Source: CAXQZM01 sp965229645
Lineage (GTDB): Bacteria; Pseudomonadota; Alphaproteobacteria; UBA7985
Assembly: GCA_965229645.1 (NCBI GenBank)
Contig: OZ245893.1
Location: 2,914,001-2,978,000, forward strand
Length of the DNA: 64,000 nt
Direction: 5' to 3'
Both the position numbers and the translations under genes were made by a program. Positions 25,161 to 32,748 of this stretch are shown here, in pieces; positions within the stretch are counted from its first letter, which is position 1; the number at the start of each line of letters is the position of its first letter. The notes beneath the pieces are model-generated. The model was not told the origin of the DNA and did no database searches. It saw only the letters and a program-made list of their open reading frames with translations.

Positions 25161-26075
25161 TTGTTGTGTTACATTTTGAATAGCTTAGCGCCAAGAAGTA
25201 ACCTGGGTCCTGCTCAAGCGACCACCATTTCTCCCAAGAGAGAGCTCGGAGCCTACGAGGCACTTTTCATGCAGCAAGGTGCGACGTTTAAGACCTTGGC
25301 AGAAAAATTCGCTTCAGACGTTACTGCTTTGCCATCAGATTTTGTTAGCCCCGCTGAAGCTGACGCCGCAGCAACCTCAGTGATTGAGAAACTTCATAAA
25401 TCCAACGTTGGTCAATTTGGCATAAGAATAAATAAGGCAGGAGATTATCCTTCTAAGCTTCGAGATGCCAGGCATCCAGTTGAGCTCCTGTATTACCAAG
25501 GAGCTTGGGAGTTAACCGAAATGCGTGGTTTGGCTATTGTAGGAAGTCGAAAACCATCTCCTGAAGGCTTGAAGAGAGCGGCTCGACTTGCTCGAGAACT
25601 AGTCGCTCGAGGTTTTTCTGTTTTTTCTGGACTTGCTTCAGGCATTGATAGTGCAGCTCACAAAGCTGCGTTAGATGAAGGGGGGCGCACTATTGGTGTA
25701 ATCGGAACCCCTTTAGGCGAAGTTTATCCAAAAGAAAACGCTGAACTTCAAGCCCGAATTGCCAGGGATCATTTGCTAATTTCGCAAGTCCCAGTATTAC
25801 GTTATCAAACTCAACCTTTTCAGCATAAACGTTCATACTTTCCAGAGCGTAATGCGACGATGAGTGCTCTTACCGAAGGCACCATAATTGTTGAAGCTGG
25901 AGAAACGTCTGGAAGTCTGACACAAGCTCGTGCTGCCTTATATCAGCAACGAAAATTATTTATTTTGGAAAGCTGTTTTAGTAATCCAAAAATAACATGG
26001 CCTGCCCGCTTCGAAAAAAAGGGAGCTATACGTGTTAAAAATTCTGAAGATATTTGGGGAGCCTTGGATATTTAA
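25161..26075 (+). CDS. DprA-like protein, ShosA-type antitoxin candidate
   Basis: A DprA/Smf Rossmann-fold protein of about 304 residues. Core features are AIVGSRKPSPEG, FSGLASGIDSAAHKAAL, YFPERNATMSALTEGTIIVEAGETSGSLTQARAAL, and the preceding SPKRELGAYEAL. In ShosTA, a DprA-like protein neutralises a phosphoribosyltransferase toxin, and such a gene follows here. The start is doubtful. A strong GGGAGG precedes an ATG at 25148, but that frame closes after 11 codons; the frame of this protein opens at TTG 25161, one base out of phase. Either translation starts at TTG or ATG 25269, or there is a frameshift. Confidence 0.82.
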   Translation: MLCYILNSLAPRSNLGPAQATTISPKRELGAYEALFMQQGATFKTLAEKFASDVTALPSDFVSPAEADAAATSVIEKLHKSNVGQFGIRINKAGDYPSKLRDARHPVELLYYQGAWELTEMRGLAIVGSRKPSPEGLKRAARLARELVARGFSVFSGLASGIDSAAHKAALDEGGRTIGVIGTPLGEVYPKENAELQARIARDHLLISQVPVLRYQTQPFQHKRSYFPERNATMSALTEGTIIVEAGETSGSLTQARAALYQQRKLFILESCFSNPKITWPARFEKKGAIRVKNSEDIWGALDI

Positions 26076-26695
26076 TGAGCTTTACAAGAGTGGATGACCT
26101 AATTCTTCGAGATCACCCTGCTCTCAATGAAAATGACTATTGTATTTTTTTGCGAGAATATAAGGCTAACGCGGGATTTGAGGGTGAAACTAACAGTCTA
26201 ATCTTGAACATCAAAAAGAAGCCAAGTGAAAGGCATTCCAAAGGAGGTTGGCATCATAAAGGCCGATGTATCAAACAAGTGTCGAAAGAGCTTTCAAAAT
26301 TCCTAAACCCAGCCTGGTTGGATGAAGCAACTCTAGTCCCTATACCTGGATCGAAGGCAGTTGATCATCCAGACTACGACAATCGAATGGAACAAATATG
26401 TTGCGGCATTAGGCCCAATCTGGACGTTCGATCGTTGATCAAGCAAGTTTCATCCACTGAAGCCTCGCACATCGCGGGAGATGGAAACAGGCCTTCAGTG
26501 GGCGACCTGATTGCAAACTATAAAGTGGATGAAGAAGTTTCCGATCCAACGCCAAACATGATTGGTATCTTCGATGACGTTTTAACTGTAGGTAGGCATT
26601 ATCGTGCAGTTCATACACTGCTATCTGAACGTTACCCTGGCGTCAGAATTAGCGGTATTTTTATCGCCAGGACTATTCGTGATAACTCATTTTAG
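26075..26695 (+). CDS. Phosphoribosyltransferase-fold protein, ShosT-type toxin candidate
   Basis: A 206-residue protein with a PRTase-like fold: LVPIPGSKAVDHPDYDNRM (near 87-105) and the PRPP-loop-like IGIFDDVLTVGRHYRAV (near 166-182). It lacks a zinc-finger region as found in ComF. Its ATG overlaps the TAA of the DprA-like gene (TAATG), which supports joint expression. ShosT is described as a PRTase-domain toxin. The pair is low in GC compared with the chromosome, as expected for a transferred defence cassette. Confidence 0.78.
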   Translation: MSFTRVDDLILRDHPALNENDYCIFLREYKANAGFEGETNSLILNIKKKPSERHSKGGWHHKGRCIKQVSKELSKFLNPAWLDEATLVPIPGSKAVDHPDYDNRMEQICCGIRPNLDVRSLIKQVSSTEASHIAGDGNRPSVGDLIANYKVDEEVSDPTPNMIGIFDDVLTVGRHYRAVHTLLSERYPGVRISGIFIARTIRDNSF

Positions 26696-27349
26696 GTAAA
26701 TTAAAATGAACCCAGGCCTATTTTACTCTGGGGGCCCGTTCTCTGCTGAGCCAATGAATTGTAATTCATCACGTATAAGCCACTTGGTCAGCAGTGTATG
26801 AAAACTTGACTTCAAAATGCTACTGAGTGCTGCTATTTAAGGCTTCTACGCAGGTGATGAAAACCCTGGATTTATTGACTTTACAGTGATTTATGAGTGA
26901 TTCTCGTCACCCGCTCCATCTTCCATCTTTCTTTTCAAATATGATCGGTCGCGTTCAAGATCTTCAAATCCCACCCCGAACGCTCATGTTTTCTCGCCAG
27001 TTCAAGAGTGCAGTATCGATAATGAAGGTGCCGCCTGTTATTGTGCCTGAGTGTCCTACGATCACCTGAACTTCAACAACGGTTCAGCTGCCATTGCGGC
27101 CTGGCGGAAACTTGTGCAAATGCCCCTCGACGACGACCGCTTCCCTCCGTCAAGAAATGCTCGATTGCTGCCGCCTCAATACCCAGACTATGGTAAAGAT
27201 ATCTCAGAAGGTGGAGACTTTGTGTTGAATGAAGGTTCAAAAAATGCTATGTGGAACACATTGAAGGGCAGCAGAAGTGGTACACACTCAAATGTATCAA
27301 GGTCGCTAAACTCTTGTAAAAACTAACCTTTTGAGGGCTTATGGTCGCC
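26696..27349. other. AT-rich stretch with only doubtful short frames
   Basis: No gene can be supported. Two short plus-strand frames exist: 26893-27069 (58 aa, ATG, contains IPPRTLMFSRQFKSAV) and 27051-27326 (91 aa, GTG, contains HLNFNNGSAAIAAWRKL). Neither resembles anything I know and neither has a clear ribosome-binding site. Their positions next to the right attachment site suggest degraded integrase or phage DNA, but I see no recombinase motif. Confidence 0.35.
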
Positions 27350-27367
27350 TCCCTCCTCCGCCACCAA
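27350..27367 (+). other. Island 2 right attachment site
   Basis: TCCCTCCTCCGCCACCAA matches the 3' end of tRNA-Met (19653-19670) at 17 of 18 bases. The single change is T to C. Base composition returns to chromosomal type within about 100 bases to the right. Confidence 0.55.
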
Positions 27368-27457
27368 TTACCTCTAAAACCCACGAAAACACTGAAGATA
27401 GAATGCACGCTTCAAAAAACCAATACCACTTCATATCTAATTTCCACTAGCATGAAC

Positions 27458-28309
27458 TCAAACCTGAAGCCGTTCCGCCGCAAAGGTCGGCCAGGCGTCG
27501 TGGGCTTTGGCGACTTGGGTTAGGCGCTGGGGATCGAGCGGTTGGCCGATTTCTGTGCTGTGGATGCCCGTGTTGACATAGAGCACGTCGATGCCGTGGC
27601 GCAGGGCGCCGCGGATGTCGGTTTTGAAGGAGTCGCCGATGGCGAGCAGGCGTTTGGGCGCTTGGCCCGCTGCCTTTAGGACCTGGTTATAGACCGCCGC
27701 GTGCGGTTTGCCGTACCAAACGACTTCGCCGCCCTGATCGGCGTAGGCTTGGGCGATGCTGCCCGCGCAGAGTTCCCAATTTTGGCCGCGCCGCACCACC
27801 AAGTCTGGGTTGGCGCAGACCATGGGGAGGCGTCGCGCTAGGGCTTGGTCGATCAAGGGGTCAAAGGTGGCCAGGTCTTGATGGCCCTGCTCGGGTCCTA
27901 TGTTGAGGATCCAGTCCGCCTGCGCCACCGTATCAACGAAGGTCACATGCGGCAGACCGTTTTGCATATGCGTGTCCTTCGGCGCGCCGAAGAAGTACGC
28001 CTTGGGGCCCCACGCGGCTGTGGTTCCTGCGGCTATAGCCTGCCAAGCAACTTCGCCTGAGGTGACCATGTGGTCGATCAGATTGGGGTCGAGGCCAAGA
28101 CGGCCCGTCAGCGTTGCTTGGGCTTCGGCGCGGCGGCGTGGGGCGTTCGATAGGAAGGTGAGGGACTTTCCTGCCGATTTGGCGGCCTCCAAGGCTTGGA
28201 CCGCCTCGGGGAACAGCCCCTCGCCGTTGTGCATCACGCCCCAGAGGTCAACGATCAGGCCGTCGTACTGCGGCAAAACGGCGGCAAGGCCCGCGATATG
28301 GCGTGTCAT
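27458..28309 (-). CDS. HAD-superfamily hydrolase, TIGR01459/NagD-like
   Basis: A HAD-IIA phosphatase of 283 residues. Motif I is IVDLWGVMHNG (the usual second Asp is replaced by Gly, as is common in TIGR01459 proteins). FLSNAPRR is motif II, and GKPHAAVY and IGDSFKTDIRGA are motifs III/IV. The ATG at 28309 overlaps the pyrD stop, indicating coupling; a start at 28339 would lie deep in pyrD. The substrate is unknown. Confidence 0.85.
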   Translation of the reverse strand: MTRHIAGLAAVLPQYDGLIVDLWGVMHNGEGLFPEAVQALEAAKSAGKSLTFLSNAPRRRAEAQATLTGRLGLDPNLIDHMVTSGEVAWQAIAAGTTAAWGPKAYFFGAPKDTHMQNGLPHVTFVDTVAQADWILNIGPEQGHQDLATFDPLIDQALARRLPMVCANPDLVVRRGQNWELCAGSIAQAYADQGGEVVWYGKPHAAVYNQVLKAAGQAPKRLLAIGDSFKTDIRGALRHGIDVLYVNTGIHSTEIGQPLDPQRLTQVAKAHDAWPTFAAERLQV

Positions 28310-29337
28310 GTGCGGCGTCCTTTCAGGTCGGCAGGGCATGCGAGCCCTTCGGCGTCGAGGGCCGCCAAAATGGCTTGGTGAGTTTCCTCGATCAAGGCCG
28401 GGCCGCGGTAGGTGAAGCCCGTGTAGCCTTGGACCAGGTCGGCGCCCGCGCGCAGCCGCGCGACCGCGTCGGCCCCGGTCATGATGCCGCCGACGCCGAT
28501 GAGGGGCAGGTGGCCCTGGAGGATCGTGTAGAAGGCCCTGAGGGTCGCAAGGGCTTTGGCCTTGAGCGGCGCGCCCGATAAGCCGCCCGCCTGCACGCGG
28601 AACCGCGCGGGCAGATCCTCGGGGCGGTCCAAGGTGGTGTTGGCGACGATCAGGCCGTCCAAACCCTCGGCCAGGGCCGTTGCCGCAAGGGCCTCAATTT
28701 GCGCCTGGGTGAGGTCGGGCGCGACCTTGGCCAGGAGGGGGATCGGCTGGCTCTGCGCCGCCTTCATCCCCTGGATGAGGGCCGCGAGCCCCTGGGTCTG
28801 CTGGTCGCGCAGGCCTTGGGTATTGGGGCTCGACAGGTTGATCACCAAATAAGACGCCACCGCTTCCATGCACTTGATTCCCTCGACGTAGGCCCGCAGC
28901 GGCTCGGGTTCGGCCTTGTTCATTCCCAAATTGACGCCCAGGACCGCCGTCGGGTTTTGGGCACGCCATGCGCGCAAGCGCGTCAAGACCTGGGCATGTC
29001 CGGCGGAGTTGAAGCCGTAGCGATTGATCACAGCGCCATGCGCGGGCGCGCGGAACACCCGGGGACGCGCGTTGCCTGGTTGCGGGGCGGGCGTGACCGT
29101 CCCGACCTCGACGAATCCAAAGCCCAAGCGCAGAAGGGGTGCCATGACCTGGCCGTCCTTGTCGAAGCCTGCGGCCATGCCAAGGGGGCTTGGGAAATGC
29201 TGCCCCCACAGGTGCGTGCCCAGGCGCGGGTCTGGGGGGAGGCCCCGCCCGCCGAGGCCGCGTTGCAGGGCCCAGAGGCTGGCCTTGTGGGCCGTTTCGG
29301 GCGGGAGCAGGGTGAGCAAACGGCGGCCAAGGCTCAT
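28306..29337 (-). CDS. pyrD: Dihydroorotate dehydrogenase (quinone), class 2
   Basis: This membrane-associated flavoenzyme makes orotate for pyrimidine synthesis and passes electrons to ubiquinone. The 343 residues include the N-terminal helices typical of class 2. FMN and substrate motifs are GMAAGFDKDGQ, VGTVTPAPQPGN, NRYGFNSAG, INLSSPNTQGLR with the catalytic Ser, and IGVGGIMTGADA. ATG at 29337 overlaps the trmB stop (ATGA), so trmB, pyrD and the HAD gene form one operon. Confidence 0.95.
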   Translation of the reverse strand: MSLGRRLLTLLPPETAHKASLWALQRGLGGRGLPPDPRLGTHLWGQHFPSPLGMAAGFDKDGQVMAPLLRLGFGFVEVGTVTPAPQPGNARPRVFRAPAHGAVINRYGFNSAGHAQVLTRLRAWRAQNPTAVLGVNLGMNKAEPEPLRAYVEGIKCMEAVASYLVINLSSPNTQGLRDQQTQGLAALIQGMKAAQSQPIPLLAKVAPDLTQAQIEALAATALAEGLDGLIVANTTLDRPEDLPARFRVQAGGLSGAPLKAKALATLRAFYTILQGHLPLIGVGGIMTGADAVARLRAGADLVQGYTGFTYRGPALIEETHQAILAALDAEGLACPADLKGRRT

Positions 29338-30047
29338 GCGCGACGGGCTTCGATGTACATGGTCGGGCGGCCCGCTTCGACCGACTTGGCCTCGTAGCGG
29401 GTTTGGGGCCAATCGGCGGGGCGCTCGGTCCAGTCGCGCGCGCGCTCGGCGGTCCAGACAAAATCGGGATGGGCGAGCAAGACCCGTAAGATCCAGGGTT
29501 GATAGTCCCCATGGTCGCTGGCCACGCGCAGCGTCCCCCCAGCAACCAGCAGTGTGGCCAAGTGATCGAGCATTTGCCTGGTCACGATCCGCCGACGCCT
29601 TTGTCGAGCCTTGGGCCACGGGTCGGGGTGCAAGATGAAGGCGCGCGCCAGCGAGTTGGAACCAAGGCAGTCCATGAGCGCGCGGCCGTCGCCGTAGTAG
29701 AGGCGCGCATTGTCCAACCCCGCCGCGTCTATATGTTGGCAGGCGCGGGCAAAACCATTTAGATAAATTTCCGCGCCGATCAGCAGCACGTCGGGGTGCT
29801 GCGCGGCTTGCCAAGCTAGGTGTTCGCCAGCGCCAAAACCGATCTCGAGCCAAGTCTCCCGATAGCGCGCCGCAAGGGCAGGGAACGCGTCGGCGTCAAA
29901 ACCGTGGCTTTGGCGAACGCGCGCGAGCGTTTCGGCTTGTTGGGCGCGTAGGGGCCGCCCCAAACGACGGCCATAGAGGTGCCGGCGCGGGGGTGCCGTA
30001 CAACAAGGGTCGTTTTCAACGACCCTTGCGTTGCGTTCAAGCGCCAC
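29334..30047 (-). CDS. trmB: tRNA (guanine-46-N7)-methyltransferase TrmB
   Basis: TrmB makes m7G46 in tRNA. SAM-binding WLEIGFGAGEH is near residue 66, followed by IGAEIYLNG, and the substrate-binding LHPDPWPKARQRRRR is near 134. The last start codon before the conserved PPRRHLYGRR is the GTG at 30047, which lies inside a family 2 repeat, so about the first 16 residues (ALERNARVVENDPCC) are repeat-encoded. No other ATG, GTG or TTG is in frame until residue 29. The original start seems to have been replaced. Confidence 0.9.
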   Translation of the reverse strand: MALERNARVVENDPCCTAPPRRHLYGRRLGRPLRAQQAETLARVRQSHGFDADAFPALAARYRETWLEIGFGAGEHLAWQAAQHPDVLLIGAEIYLNGFARACQHIDAAGLDNARLYYGDGRALMDCLGSNSLARAFILHPDPWPKARQRRRRIVTRQMLDHLATLLVAGGTLRVASDHGDYQPWILRVLLAHPDFVWTAERARDWTERPADWPQTRYEAKSVEAGRPTMYIEARRA

Positions 30048-30125
30048 GCAGGCTGCGCTCCCACTTGGTCGCTAGTCCTTGAAAATACTGAATTTTCAAT
30101 TCAGTAATTTCGCGTCCATAAACGT
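30003..30125 (+). repeat. Family 2 palindromic repeat, copy 2
   Basis: The order is as at 2926: opening palindrome AAGGGTCGTTTTCAACGACC (30005 on), arm GCGTTCAAGCGCCACGCAGG, GCTGCGCTCCCACTTGGTCG, CTAGTCCTTGAA, then the central palindrome ATACTGAATTTTCAATTCAGTA and TTCGCGTCC. The centre differs from the other loci but stays self-complementary. It overlaps the trmB start. Confidence 0.82.
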
Positions 30126-30183
30126 CGTGACGAGTCACATTTTCCCGCCGTTGGCATTGGTCATAAAACGCGTCGGTCATAAA

Positions 30184-30215
30184 AAAGGGAGGCCCAGGTG
30201 TTGGGACCTCCCTTT
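30184..30215 (-). terminator. Rho-independent terminator
   Basis: AAAGGGAGG (30184-30192) pairs with CCTCCCTTT (30207-30215). On the minus strand the stem is followed by a run of T, so it would stop transcription coming from the HU gene before the trmB start region. Confidence 0.72.
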
Positions 30216-30288
30216 AATCCAAGAGCGCGAAGTCATGATCTGCGGAGTTAACGACAGTCGATTGCGGGCTCTTCATACCTTCGCCTCG

Positions 30289-30314
30289 CTGACGCCCGAT
30301 CATTGGGGCGTCAG
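30289..30314 (-). terminator. Hairpin after the HU gene
   Basis: CTGACGCCC and GGGGCGTCAG form a strong stem with a 7-base loop, 18 bases beyond the HU stop. No T run follows on the minus strand, so it may protect the mRNA 3' end while the terminator is the hairpin at 30184. Confidence 0.5.
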
Positions 30315-30331
30315 GCAAGACGTGAATGAGA

Positions 30332-30604
30332 TTAGTTGACGGCGTCTTTCAGTGCCTTGGCGGCCTTAAAAGAGACGGATTTGGACGCTGGAATCTGCAA
30401 AGTCTCGCCCGTTCTCGGGTTGCGGCCTGTGCGGGCTTTCCGCGCTGAGATCGAAAAACTGCCAAACCCTTTGACAACCATGCCGTCGCCGGACGCCAGC
30501 GCGCTGCGCAGCCCGTCAAACACGGCTGCGGTTGCTTTTTTTGAATCTGCAATCGTCTGGCCCGTCGCGGCAGCGACTTTGGCGGCTAAATCTTCCATGT
30601 TCAT
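30332..30604 (-). CDS. HU-family nucleoid protein
   Basis: A 90-residue histone-like DNA-binding protein. It has the family GFGSFSISARKARTGRNPRTGE arm region (about residues 46-67), which inserts Pro into the minor groove, and the AAKVAAATG and SFKAAKALKDAV helices. AGGAGAG is six bases before the first ATG at 30604, which favours that over the ATG two codons later. It could be HU or IHF-like; HU is preferred by length and end sequence. It is a single-gene unit. Confidence 0.92.
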   Translation of the reverse strand: MNMEDLAAKVAAATGQTIADSKKATAAVFDGLRSALASGDGMVVKGFGSFSISARKARTGRNPRTGETLQIPASKSVSFKAAKALKDAVN

Positions 30605-30749
30605 TTCAGTCTCTCCTAGAGGTCAGTTGATGGTGGCGAGGTGCAAACACAAATGCGATTCCTGGTCAATGTCCCTTTGTGTGCAAAACTGCGAAGAAAA
30701 ACGGTTCGGGGACAGCTTAAGGTAAATATTCCTTTTAACTCAGAATCGA

Positions 30750-31919
30750 TCAAAGCGATTTGATGGCCGTTTCAAGTTTTGAAAGGCCTTGGTCGATTTC
30801 GGCGCGCGTCACGGTCAGCGGCGGCAGCAGACGCAGGGTCTGATCCCCCGCGGGGACGGTTAGAAGCCCCGCTTGCCGCGCCGCCTCGACCAGGTCTGCC
30901 ACCTCGATCCCCGCATGGACTTGCAAGCCCTGCATGAGGCCGAGGCCCCGATGACCCGCGACAACGCGGTTGTCGCCTTGGGCCAGGCGGTCCAGCCCCG
31001 CGCTCAAGTACGCGCCCTGTTGGCGAACCTGGTCCAAAAAATCCGCTTGATCGATGGTTTTAACGACCGCGAGCGCGGCGGCCATGGCCAGAGGGTTGCC
31101 GCCAAAGGTCGAGCCGTGGATGCCAGGGCGCAGGCACGCGGCCACGTCATGGGTCATGAGGACGGCGCCAACGGGCACGCCGCCGCCCAGGCCTTTGGCG
31201 CTGGCGAGCAAATCGGGGGCCATGCCGTAAGCTTCGTGCGCCCAGAAATGTCCGGTTCGGCCCACGCCCGTTTGCACCTCGTCCAAAATCAGCAAGACCC
31301 CGTGGGCGTCCGCCAGGGCGCGGATCTGCCGCATAAAGTCCGCCGTGTGCGGACGGATGCCGCCTTCGCCCTGCACAGGTTCGACCACCAAGGCCGCGGT
31401 GGTCGGGCCGATCAGGGCTTCCGCCGCCGCAAGATCGCCAAAGGCCACTTGATGGAAACCAGGTGCCTTGGGACCAAATCCCTCGGCGTACTTGGGGCTG
31501 CCGCCTACCGCGATCGTCGCTAGGGTACGCCCATGGAAGGCGCCAGCAAAGCTGATGATGTCGGTGCGCTGGTCCTGCCCCTGGTGCCAGTGGTATCGGC
31601 GCGCGAACTTGAGGCACCCCTCCATGGCTTCAGCGCCCGAGTTGCAAAAGAACACGGCATCGGCGAAGGACTGGGCGGTCAAGCGCGCCGCCAACTCTTC
31701 TTGTGCTGGAATGCCGTAAAGGTTGGAGACATGGACCAAGGCCCCCGACTGATCCTGCAAGGCCTGGGTCAGGGCAGGATGATTGTGGCCCAGGCTGGTG
31801 ACCGCGATGCCGCTGGCAAAATCGAGGTAAGCCTGGCCCTGATCGTCGAACAGCCAAGCGCCTTGCCCCTTGACGAGCTTCATCTTTTGGGGGGCATAGG
31901 TGGGGGCAAGCGAAGACAT
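30750..31919 (-). CDS. argD: Acetylornithine aminotransferase ArgD
   Basis: A PLP-dependent class III aminotransferase of 389 residues for arginine synthesis, perhaps also succinyldiaminopimelate. The motifs are FFCNSGAEAMEGCLKFAR (near 89-106), FHGRTLATIAVGG, LILDEVQTGVGRTG with the PLP-contacting Asp, and ASAKGLGGGVPVGA with the lysine that binds PLP. It starts at ATG 31919, nine bases from the divergent recX start. No argF follows; HU is next. Confidence 0.92.
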   Translation of the reverse strand: MSSLAPTYAPQKMKLVKGQGAWLFDDQGQAYLDFASGIAVTSLGHNHPALTQALQDQSGALVHVSNLYGIPAQEELAARLTAQSFADAVFFCNSGAEAMEGCLKFARRYHWHQGQDQRTDIISFAGAFHGRTLATIAVGGSPKYAEGFGPKAPGFHQVAFGDLAAAEALIGPTTAALVVEPVQGEGGIRPHTADFMRQIRALADAHGVLLILDEVQTGVGRTGHFWAHEAYGMAPDLLASAKGLGGGVPVGAVLMTHDVAACLRPGIHGSTFGGNPLAMAAALAVVKTIDQADFLDQVRQQGAYLSAGLDRLAQGDNRVVAGHRGLGLMQGLQVHAGIEVADLVEAARQAGLLTVPAGDQTLRLLPPLTVTRAEIDQGLSKLETAIKSL

Positions 31920-31928
31920 GGAGGGTCC

Positions 31929-32453
31929 ATGCGGACAAACCCATCAAAAGTCAAAGCCATCGATCCCGCCACCCTCCGCAAGGCGGCGCTGGCCTACCTA
32001 GACCGGTTTGGCGGCACGCGGGCGCGGGTTCGACAGACCTTGCTGAAACGTGTGCGCACCGCCGAAGCCGCGCAGGGCCCAACTCCCGAGGCGGCGGCCT
32101 GGGTCGAAGCCGTGCTGGACGACATGCAAACCCTCGGCCTGATCGACGATGCGCGCTTCGCCGCCGCCCGCGTGCGGCGCGGGGTCAGGATGGGGCGCTC
32201 CCGCCGGGCCATCGCGCAAGATTTGCAAGGCGCTGGCGTCGCGCGCGTGCTGGCCGATCAAGCCCTCGCCGAAGGTTTGGATATGCGGCCAGACCCCGAT
32301 CTGGCTGCGGCGCGCAGCTACGTCTCGCGCCGCGGCCTGGGGCATCTGCGCGCCGACCCCGCGCCCCATCACGCGCGCGACATGGCGCGGCTGGGGCGAC
32401 GCGGGTTTTCTTACGAGACCGCGCGTCGTGCTTTGGCGGGGGAGGAAAGATGA
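31929..32453 (+). CDS. recX: RecX regulatory protein
   Basis: RecX limits RecA filament growth. The 174-residue protein has the family helical repeats: AALAYLDRFGGTRARVRQTL near residues 18-37, LGLIDDARFAAARVRRGVRMG, and MARLGRRGFSYETARRAL at the end. The ATG at 31929 is chosen because the upstream frame only reads through argD backwards. Its TGA shares the final A with the first base of a family 1 repeat. recA is not nearby. Confidence 0.88.
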   Translation: MRTNPSKVKAIDPATLRKAALAYLDRFGGTRARVRQTLLKRVRTAEAAQGPTPEAAAWVEAVLDDMQTLGLIDDARFAAARVRRGVRMGRSRRAIAQDLQGAGVARVLADQALAEGLDMRPDPDLAAARSYVSRRGLGHLRADPAPHHARDMARLGRRGFSYETARRALAGEER

Positions 32454-32748
32454 TACCAGCGGCGAATTAGAATGACTCTTAAGTTCGCTGGTATAAGGGC
32501 CGCGACTGCCGCCCCCGTAGCGGGCTCCAAGCCCGAAGCGCGCAGGGAACGCCCGCGCTCCAAACGAGCGGCCCCGAGAATAGCGCGAAAGCGCCTCGGG
32601 GTATAAGCGAAGGCCCCGTCCTGCGGTCGGGCTAAGCGAGCGTAGCAAGCGAGTAGAGACCGCTAACCAAAAAAGCCGAAACGCGAAGCATTTCTGCCGT
32701 GAGACAAAAAAAGCCAAAAAAAGTGTCAACTTTTTTGGCTTTTGGTAC
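32453..32748 (+). repeat. Family 1 structured repeat, copy B
   Basis: The longest copy, about 296 bp. It starts ATACCAGCGG inside the recX stop and ends TTTTGGTAC within lnt. It carries an extra segment (about 32526-32570, with CCAAGCCCGAAGCGCGCAGG) not found in the others. The end hairpin has AAAAGCC paired with GGCTTTT where copy A has AACGGCT/AGCCGTT: both sides changed together. Confidence 0.9.

Noticed and set aside
26893..27326. Two small genes in the AT-rich gap
   Set aside because: No ribosome-binding site, no known family, and they overlap; kept only as a note in the gap entry.
28699..29397. Plus-strand open frames opposite pyrD and trmB
   Set aside because: High-GC shadow frames; the minus-strand genes are certain.
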